The notes beneath the pieces are model-generated. The model was not told the DNA's origin and made no database searches. It was given only the letters and a program-made list of their open reading frames with translations. From contig LYSY01000004.1 in NCBI GenBank assembly GCA_001657395.1, positions 248,001 to 312,000 on the forward strand: DNA of 64,000 nucleotides, given 5' to 3'. This document shows positions 58,630 to 64,000 of this stretch, piece after piece (position 1 is the stretch's first letter; the number at the start of each line of letters is the position of its first letter). Source of the DNA: Rhodospirillales bacterium BBD 1991-14 (lineage in GTDB: Bacteria > Pseudomonadota > Alphaproteobacteria > Kiloniellales > Kiloniellaceae). Position numbers and translations under genes: made by a program.

Positions 58630-59916
58630 GTGAGCGATCTCGACAAAGCGGCCGAGGCGGTGCTGCGGGCCAATGACCGCGGGGGCTATACCGTTCCCAC
58701 GGCGGGGCTCTATCCCTACCAATGGAACTGGGATTCCGCCTTCGCGGCTTTGGGCTTCGCCGAGTTCGACATCGACCGCGCCTGGCGCGAGCTTGAGACG
58801 CTTGCCGAGGGCGCCTGGCCGAACGGCATGTGGCCGCACATCCTGTTCCGCGCCGATGATCCCGATTACTTCCCCGGGCCGTCGGTCTGGGGCGCCGGGG
58901 CGAGTGTCGGTGCCCCGATTGCCTCTTCCGGGGTATCCCAGCCGCCGGTGGCTGCCACGGTGGCGCGCATCCTCTACGAGCGCGATCCGGAAGTGGGGCT
59001 GGCGCGTCTGCGCGCGCTCTTTCCCAAGCTGCTGGCCTGGCGCGACTGGTTCCACCGCGACCGCCGGGGCCGGAGCGGTACCATCCTGGTCACCCACCCC
59101 TGGGAGTCCGGCCGCGACAACTCGCCGGACTGGGACGGCGCCATGGCCCGGGTTCCCATCCGGGACCTCGGCCCTTTCCAGCGCCGCGATACCGGCCATG
59201 TCGATCCCGCCATGCGGCCCACCAAGGAGGACTACGACCGCTATCTGTCGCTGGTCGCCTGGGGGCGCGAAGCGGGCTGGGACACCCACCGCATCGCCGC
59301 CGAGGGGCCCTTTGCGGTCGCCGATCCGACCATGACCTTCATTCTATTGCGCGCCGACCGCGATCTCCGGGTCCTGGCCGAGGGTCTTGGGGAGACCGAG
59401 GCCGCGGCCCGTCTGGGCGCCGACTGCGAGGCGGGCGCCGAAGCCGCCGCGGCGCTGTGGTCCGAGGACCTGGGCGCCTACGCTGCCCGTGACGAGCGCA
59501 GCGGGGCCTTTGCCGACGGTGTCTCCTCGGCGGCCCTGCTGGCCTGGTACGCCGGCCTGCGCGATCCGGTCCATGAGCAACGCCTGCTCGCCACCTTGCA
59601 TGACCTTCTCGATGCCGCGCCGCTGGCCGTACCCAGCTTCGACCCGCGCCACCCGAAGTTCGACGCGCGGCGCTACTGGCGTGGCCCGGTCTGGGCGGTG
59701 GTGAACTGGATGGTGGCGCGCGGTCTCCACGAGGCGGGCCACACTTCCGAGGCGGAACGGCTGCGCGGCGATACCCGGCGCCTGATCGAGGGAGCCGGCT
59801 TCTACGAGTACTTCGACCCGTGCGACGGCTCCGGCGCCGGCGGGCCGGATTTCACCTGGACCGCTGCGATCTGGCTCGCCTGGGCGAGCCCAACGAAGAA
59901 AGAGGGATGGAACTGA
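58630..59916 (+). CDS. GH63-type glucosylglycerate/mannosylglycerate hydrolase-like protein
   Basis: 428 aa starting with GTG 58630. Family blocks in order: [80 protein letters not shown] and a C-terminal [20 protein letters not shown] with NWMVARGL. In GH63 proteins the Asp of the WDSAF-like block and a Glu/Asp late in the sequence are catalytic. Related enzymes split glucosylglycerate or mannosylglycerate to glycerate plus the hexose. In the same operon as the importer, so the glycoside can be cleaved in the cytoplasm by hydrolysis or by the GH13 phosphorylase. Confidence 0.8.
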   Translation: MSDLDKAAEAVLRANDRGGYTVPTAGLYPYQWNWDSAFAALGFAEFDIDRAWRELETLAEGAWPNGMWPHILFRADDPDYFPGPSVWGAGASVGAPIASSGVSQPPVAATVARILYERDPEVGLARLRALFPKLLAWRDWFHRDRRGRSGTILVTHPWESGRDNSPDWDGAMARVPIRDLGPFQRRDTGHVDPAMRPTKEDYDRYLSLVAWGREAGWDTHRIAAEGPFAVADPTMTFILLRADRDLRVLAEGLGETEAAARLGADCEAGAEAAAALWSEDLGAYAARDERSGAFADGVSSAALLAWYAGLRDPVHEQRLLATLHDLLDAAPLAVPSFDPRHPKFDARRYWRGPVWAVVNWMVARGLHEAGHTSEAERLRGDTRRLIEGAGFYEYFDPCDGSGAGGPDFTWTAAIWLAWASPTKKEGWN

Positions 59917-60974
59917 TGGGCGCTATCAGACTGCAGGCCGTCGAGAAGTGGTTCGGCGACGCGCAGGTGATCAAGGGGGTGGACCTCGACATCGCCGACG
60001 GTGAGTTCGTCATCTTCGTCGGCCCTTCGGGCTGCGGCAAGTCGACGCTCTTGAGGCTGGTCTCCGGATTGGAAGAGATCAGCCGCGGCAGCCTTTTCAT
60101 TGACGACCGCGATGTGACCGCGGAGCCGCCCTCGGGCCGCGGCCTCGCCATGGTGTTTCAGTCCTACGCGCTCTATCCCCACATGACGGTGGGCGAGAAC
60201 ATGGGGTTCGGTCTCAAGACCGCCGGGGCGCCGAAGACGGAGATCGAGAGCAAGGTGGCCGAGGCCTCGCGGGTCTTGAAGCTGGATGCGCTGCTGGACC
60301 GGCGGCCCAAGGATCTCTCCGGCGGCCAGCGCCAGCGCGTTGCCATCGGGCGCTCGATCGTGCGCGAGCCCACGGCCTTTCTGTTCGACGAGCCGCTCTC
60401 AAACCTCGATGCAGCGCTGCGCGTGGAGATGCGGTTCGAGATCGCCAAGCTGCACCAGTCGCTGGGCGCCACCATGATCTACGTGACCCATGATCAGGTG
60501 GAGGCTATGACCCTGGCCGACAAGATCGTGGTCCTGCAGGCCGGGCGGATCGAGCAGGTGGGCAGCCCGCGCACGCTCTACGAACGGCCGGACAACCTCT
60601 TCGTTGCCCAGTTCATCGGCAGCCCGAAGATGAACGTGGTGCCCGGCGGCGTGACCGACAGCCGCTTCGCCTTGCAGGGGCAGGGCGGCGGCCCGGCCCC
60701 CGCCTCCGCGGGCGGCGCCAACCGGGTCGGCATCCGCCCGGAGCATATCGCGCTCACCAATCCCGGCGAGGGGCATTGCAACGGCAAGGTGGAGGTCGCC
60801 GAGTATCTCGGCGCCGACGTGATGCTGTTCGTCGACTGCGATCCCCTGGGGGTCATGACCGTGCGCCATGTCGGGGATACCGCCGTCAAGCCCGGTGAGC
60901 AGGTGGGCCTGCGCTTCGACGAGCAGCGCGTCCACTTCTTCGACGGCGACGGGCTGGCGGTGGGGCGCGCCTGA
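59916..60974 (+). CDS. Sugar ABC transporter ATP-binding protein (MsmK/UgpC type)
   Basis: 352 aa from ATG 59916 (TGATG overlap; ATG 59907 is possible). Walker [10 protein letters not shown] (about 36-44), Q-loop QSYALYPHM, signature [15 protein letters not shown], Walker [18 protein letters not shown]-loop [15 protein letters not shown] regulatory tail with [12 protein letters not shown]. Last gene of the glycoside import operon, convergent with the next cluster across 12 bp. Confidence 0.9.
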   Translation: MGAIRLQAVEKWFGDAQVIKGVDLDIADGEFVIFVGPSGCGKSTLLRLVSGLEEISRGSLFIDDRDVTAEPPSGRGLAMVFQSYALYPHMTVGENMGFGLKTAGAPKTEIESKVAEASRVLKLDALLDRRPKDLSGGQRQRVAIGRSIVREPTAFLFDEPLSNLDAALRVEMRFEIAKLHQSLGATMIYVTHDQVEAMTLADKIVVLQAGRIEQVGSPRTLYERPDNLFVAQFIGSPKMNVVPGGVTDSRFALQGQGGGPAPASAGGANRVGIRPEHIALTNPGEGHCNGKVEVAEYLGADVMLFVDCDPLGVMTVRHVGDTAVKPGEQVGLRFDEQRVHFFDGDGLAVGRA

Positions 60975-60986
60975 CGGCGTAAAGCC

Positions 60987-61748
60987 TCAGGCCGTTTCCG
61001 CGCCGCGGAAGGCCCAGCCGACGAAGCGGCGCTCGACCAGGGCGAAGATCGCGTACATGCCCACGCCCATGACCGCGATCACCAGCAGCCCGGCAAAGAC
61101 CAGGGGCACGCGGAAGCTGGAGGAAGCGGTCAGCATCAGGTGGCCCATGCCGGCGTTGCCGGCCACGGTTTCCGAAATCACGGTGCCGACGAAGGCCAGG
61201 GTCACCGCAACCTTCAGCGAAGCGAAGAAGTAAGGCATAGAGCGGGGGACCCCCACCTTCAGCAGGATGTCGATCTTGCGTGCCCCGAGGGAGCGCAGCA
61301 CATCGCGCAGCTCCGGCTCCAGGGTCGCCAAGCCGGTGGCGACGTTCACCACGATGGGAAAGAAGGAGATGGTGAAGGCGGTGAGGATGGCCGGGATGGT
61401 GCCGATGCCGAACCACACCACCAGGACCGGCACGATGGCCACCTTGGGAATGCTGTTGAAGCCCACCAGCATGGGATAGAGCGCGGCATAGGTCAGGGCC
61501 GAGGCCCCGGTGACCAAGCCCAACGCGAGGCCGAAGACCACCGCCATGCCGAAGCCCACGAGGGTCACCCAGAAGGTGTAGAAGGCGTTCTGCCAGATCG
61601 CCGGCCAGTATTGGATCAGGGCCGCCATCGCCTGGCTGGGGGCGGGCAGCACGAATTCGGGAATCGCGAAGAGGTGGACCGCGCCCTCCCAGAAGACGAA
61701 GAGGCCGATGGTGGCGAGCCAGGGGGCGAGCTTGGTGGAGGAGATCAT
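60987..61748 (-). CDS. ABC transporter permease, SsuC/ThiX type
   Basis: 253 aa with about six TM segments. Family pattern PEFVLPAPSQAMAALIQYWP, LYPMLVGFNSIPKVAIVPVL, VWFGIGTIPAILTAF, and the EAA-like LRDVLRSLGARKIDILLKVG. The taurine/nitrate/alkanesulfonate/thiamine-precursor family. Start overlaps the ATPase stop (ATGA). Confidence 0.88.
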   Translation of the reverse strand: MISSTKLAPWLATIGLFVFWEGAVHLFAIPEFVLPAPSQAMAALIQYWPAIWQNAFYTFWVTLVGFGMAVVFGLALGLVTGASALTYAALYPMLVGFNSIPKVAIVPVLVVWFGIGTIPAILTAFTISFFPIVVNVATGLATLEPELRDVLRSLGARKIDILLKVGVPRSMPYFFASLKVAVTLAFVGTVISETVAGNAGMGHLMLTASSSFRVPLVFAGLLVIAVMGVGMYAIFALVERRFVGWAFRGAETA

Positions 61749-62533
61749 GCGGCCCGCACCTCGCCGATGTGGTCGCGCAGACCATGCACCAGGTCGACGA
61801 AATCCTGATCGAAGGTGGATTCCAGGGTGCGCGGCCGCGGCAGGGTGATGGGGCGCTCGTAGACGATGCGCCCCGGGCGCTTGCTCACCACGTAGACACG
61901 GTCCGCGAGATAGACGGATTCGCGGAGGTCGTGGGTGACCAGAATCACGGTGAACTTGCGTTGCATCCAGAGGTCCTGCAGGACGCCCCAGAGCTCCTCG
62001 CGGGTAAAGGCGTCCAGGGCCGCGAAGGGCTCGTCCAGCAGCAGCAGGTCGGGCGCGTGGATCAGCGCCCGGCAGAGCGAGGCGCGCTGCTGCATGCCGC
62101 CGGAGAGCTCGTGCGGGGCATGGTTCTCGTAGCCCTCCAGGCCGACGATCCGCAGCAGTTCGTGGGCCGTCTCTATGTGCTCGGCCTTCTTGCGACGGAA
62201 GCTGCCGCGGTGGCTGCGGCTCACCTCCAGCGGTAGCAGGACGTTTTCCAGCGTGGTGCGCCAGGGCAGCAGCGTGGCGTTCTGAAAGGCCATGCCGACC
62301 ATGGTGAGCGGGCCGGAGACGGTTTCTCCGGCGACCCGGGCGATCCCTGAATCGACCGGCATGAGGCCGGAGACGATCTTCAGGATCGAGGACTTTCCGC
62401 AGCCGGACGGGCCGACCATGGCGACGAACTCGCCGCGGCGGATTTCCAGCGACGCATCCGCGACGGCCGGCGGGCCGTTGCCGGCGCCGCCGTAGGTCAT
62501 GGTCACCTGATCGAGCTCAACGAAGGCTGTCAC
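61745..62533 (-). CDS. ABC transporter ATP-binding protein, SsuB/ThiZ type
   Basis: 262 aa. Walker [10 protein letters not shown] (about 39-47), signature LSGGMQQRASLCRAL, Walker B LLLLDEPFAALDAF, H-loop VTHDLRESV. No TOBE extension, as usual for this family. Acts with the permease at 60987 and the binding protein at 62575. Confidence 0.88.
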   Translation of the reverse strand: MTAFVELDQVTMTYGGAGNGPPAVADASLEIRRGEFVAMVGPSGCGKSSILKIVSGLMPVDSGIARVAGETVSGPLTMVGMAFQNATLLPWRTTLENVLLPLEVSRSHRGSFRRKKAEHIETAHELLRIVGLEGYENHAPHELSGGMQQRASLCRALIHAPDLLLLDEPFAALDAFTREELWGVLQDLWMQRKFTVILVTHDLRESVYLADRVYVVSKRPGRIVYERPITLPRPRTLESTFDQDFVDLVHGLRDHIGEVRAA

Positions 62534-62542
62534 GACTGCAAA

Positions 62543-62573
62543 CGCAATCCTTTAGTACTGAAACAGGATTGCG
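62543..62573 (-). terminator. Intra-operon hairpin after binding-protein gene (SsuABC/NMT1 system)
   Basis: CGCAATCC and GGATTGCG form an 8-bp stem; the loop itself contains TTTAGTACTGAAA, which can fold further. Starts 1-2 bp after the binding-protein stop (62575), before the ATPase ATG. Confidence 0.65.
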
Positions 62574-62574
62574 G

Positions 62575-63609
62575 TCAGGGGGCCAGCATCCGCTCCCCGG
62601 CCGGCGGCAGGAACTCGGACGTCCAGACGGCGGCCGGCTCCGGCGTCGAGGAGAGGTCGTAGGCAATGGCAAGCTGGGCGATGGAATTGCGCAGCCGTGC
62701 CTCGTCGACATCGCCGATGCCGTTGGCCTTCACGTGGTCGGTCAGCACGTTGACGTCGAGGGCCAACTGCAGGCGCTCCAGTTCCAGCCCCTTGTCGATC
62801 AGCGGGTCGCTCTTGGCGACGACGTCGATGGCGCCTTCGGGATCGGCGATGATGTCCTTCCAGCCGCGGATGGTGGCGCGGATGAAGCCGGCCACGGCCT
62901 CGGGGTTGTTCTCGATGAAGTCGCCCGAGGCAATCACCGCGTTGCCGTAAAAGTCCATGCCGAAGTCGGCATAGAGGAAGTACTTGATCTCGTCTTCCGC
63001 GACGCCCTTGGACTTCAGGTCCAGCATGGACGAGAAGTAGTGGCCGGAGATGAAGTCCACCTGGCCCTGGACCAGCATGGTCTCGCGCAGCGCCGGGTCC
63101 ATGTTCACCCGTTCGACCGCGGCCTCGTCGATGCCGGTCTCATGGGCGAAGGCGGGGAAGAGCTTGTAGGAGGCATCGAAAACCGGCGCCCCCAGCTTGC
63201 GGCCCACCAGGTCTTCGGCCTTTTCGATGTTGTTCTTCTTCAGGGTGAAGAGCGAGAAGGGCGGCGCGTCGTAGGCCATCATCACGGCCTTTACCGACTG
63301 GCCGGGGTTCTGGACATTGAAGTCGACCAGCGCGTTGATGTCGGCAAAGCCCATCTGGTAGGCGCCGCCCGCGACCCGGGTGACGGCCCCGGCCGAGCCG
63401 TTGCCGCTGTCGATGGAGACGTCCAGGCCTTCTTCGGCGTAGTAGCCCTTGTCGTTGGCGACGAGGAAGGCGGCCGTGGGGCCCTGGAACTTCCAGTCCA
63501 GAGTAAACTTGATATCCACCTCGGCCTGGGCCGGGGCGGCAGCCAGGGTGAGCGTCAGCGCACAGGCGCCGGCCAGCAGCGCGGGGTGTAGAGCCTTGGA
63601 TTTGAACAT
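62575..63609 (-). CDS. ABC transporter substrate-binding protein, NMT1/SsuA-like
   Basis: 344 aa. Signal peptide LLAGACALTLTLAAAPAQA. Mature start EVDIKFTLDWKFQGPTAAFL, then DKGYYAEEGLDVSIDSGNGS, AGAVTRVAGGAYQMGFADIN: the NMT1/THI5-like pattern that binds pyrimidine thiamine precursors, aromatic or sulfonated compounds. The C-terminal part includes FIENNPEAVAGFIRATIRGW. The substrate is not resolvable from sequence; no thi gene or TPP riboswitch is recognisable in the 317 bp upstream. Confidence 0.85.
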   Translation of the reverse strand: MFKSKALHPALLAGACALTLTLAAAPAQAEVDIKFTLDWKFQGPTAAFLVANDKGYYAEEGLDVSIDSGNGSAGAVTRVAGGAYQMGFADINALVDFNVQNPGQSVKAVMMAYDAPPFSLFTLKKNNIEKAEDLVGRKLGAPVFDASYKLFPAFAHETGIDEAAVERVNMDPALRETMLVQGQVDFISGHYFSSMLDLKSKGVAEDEIKYFLYADFGMDFYGNAVIASGDFIENNPEAVAGFIRATIRGWKDIIADPEGAIDVVAKSDPLIDKGLELERLQLALDVNVLTDHVKANGIGDVDEARLRNSIAQLAIAYDLSSTPEPAAVWTSEFLPPAGERMLAP

Positions 63610-63926
63610 GCCTCTTAATCTCCCTGTTCTTTTTGGGCGAACCCACAGTCGCCAAAAGCAGCAATTCCCATGCCAGCCCCTCCGTCGGCGGTTCTCCGCC
63701 TGTTCTCTTCCCGCACCCGCTTTCCGCGCCGGGGCCGCAGACCAGAAATTAGGCAGTCTGCGTGCCGCGTGATCACGAGCGCCTGCGATTACAAGCGCCT
63801 TAGACGACAGGCGCCGGGCGTTGATCGGCGAGGAATGGGCCGGCGCGCGGCCAGCACTTCAAGCCTAGAGCATGTTCCGGGTCTTGGAAACTCCCCGGCG
63901 CCCGCCCCTGTCGCCGGGCCGCCGGT
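63610..63926. other. Upstream region of the SsuABC/NMT1-type operon
   Basis: 317 bp without a gene. It should contain the promoter of the binding-protein gene. I see no riboswitch or terminator that I can defend. A TAGAGCATG-N-TCC-type word near 63866 resembles a short dispersed intergenic motif of some alphaproteobacteria. Confidence 0.45.
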
Positions 63927-64000
63927 TCAGGCGAGCAGGCTGCCGGCCGTGACTTCGTCGGTGATGAAGACCGTGGGCTCCAGCAGGCGTATGGCCCCTT
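63927..64000 (-). CDS. C-terminal end of a gene continuing beyond the window
   Basis: The minus-strand frame ending at TGA 63927-63929 reads AIRLLEPTVFITDEVTAGSL followed by LA and a stop. The composition fits a real C-terminus, but 23 residues are too few for a family assignment. The gene is upstream of and codirectional with the SsuABC/NMT1-type cluster and could belong to the same metabolic locus. Confidence 0.4.
   Translation of the reverse strand, partial: GAIRLLEPTVFITDEVTAGSLLA

Noticed and set aside
62575-63609. Assignment of the NMT1-type importer as a dedicated sulfonate transporter to support the sulfosugar idea
   Set aside because: The binding protein looks at least as close to thiamine-precursor (THI5/NMT1) types, and no desulfonation gene is present nearby.
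63610-63926. TPP riboswitch upstream of the NMT1-type operon
   Set aside because: I could not find the conserved CUGAGA and related core of a TPP riboswitch on the minus strand in this region.
1-64000. CRISPR array or complete IS element
   Set aside because: No regularly spaced repeats with unique spacers and no transposase gene were seen; the repeats found are isolated pairs or operators.

Overview
The window is high-GC DNA from what is most likely an alphaproteobacterium of the Rhodospirillales type. This is inferred from codon and base use, from several spermidine/putrescine-type ABC loci, a TRAP transporter, Tat-exported binding proteins and compatible-solute catabolism; no 16S gene or other phylogenetic marker is present. 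It has two parts: a decaying integrated element (1 to about 17.96 kb) and a chromosomal stretch of transport and catabolic operons (about 21.1-64 kb), joined by a short transition zone.

The integrated element ends at a tyrosine integrase (16517-17764, minus) and a 50-bp 3' fragment of a tRNA-Lys(CUU) gene (17908-17957), which is read as attR. The intact tRNA and attL should lie left of the window. Next to the integrase is a minus-strand replication/control operon: AlpA regulator, Spo11/topoisomerase VI-like Toprim protein, CHC2/Toprim primase, DUF3631 P-loop protein and small partners. The left half holds cargo: a secreted nuclease, HTH proteins, two related Tat-exported proteins, an XRE repressor with a clear operator, and a two-gene unit that includes an Abi-alpha (DUF4393) protein, which is a candidate anti-phage module. 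No virion genes are visible. Several genes are broken: an SRAP gene with a stop at a conserved Trp, an HNH-like gene with a poly-C frameshift, and the remains of a second integrase. A second, degenerate tRNA-like copy with a 41-bp direct repeat lies at 19513-19593, followed by one AT-rich secreted protein gene; this may be the scar of an older integration.

From 21.1 to 36 kb almost everything is on the minus strand. One polyamine-type ABC system is followed by an opine-dehydrogenase-family enzyme, two carboxymuconolactone decarboxylase/peroxidase proteins and an FMO-like flavoprotein. Next come a MFS exporter with a His-rich tail (NreB-like) and a second polyamine-type ABC system next to a HisD-family paralogue with altered active-site residues. 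At 36.3-48.6 kb there is a sugar catabolic locus: LacI and AraC regulators, two SDRs, a TRAP transporter, a SerA-family hydroxyacid dehydrogenase, a PfkB kinase, a class I LacD/YihT-type aldolase, a fucose-isomerase-superfamily protein and a Gfo/Idh/MocA oxidoreductase. The isomerase, kinase and aldolase form an Embden-Meyerhof-like set. Family membership makes a sulfosugar (sulfoquinovose-like) or related acidic sugar a testable hypothesis.

At 49-51.4 kb are an OxyR-like LysR regulator lacking the peroxidatic Cys, a coiled-coil protein and a DUF465 protein. At 51.4-61 kb is a glycoside/compatible-solute locus, probably for glucosylglycerate or mannosylglycerate: GH13_18 phosphorylase, LacI regulator, ABC importer with a DUF11-like domain inserted into one permease, and a GH63-type hydrolase. 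At 61-63.6 kb there is an SsuABC/NMT1-type ABC importer. In all four ABC loci the binding-protein gene is immediately followed by a strong GC-rich hairpin.
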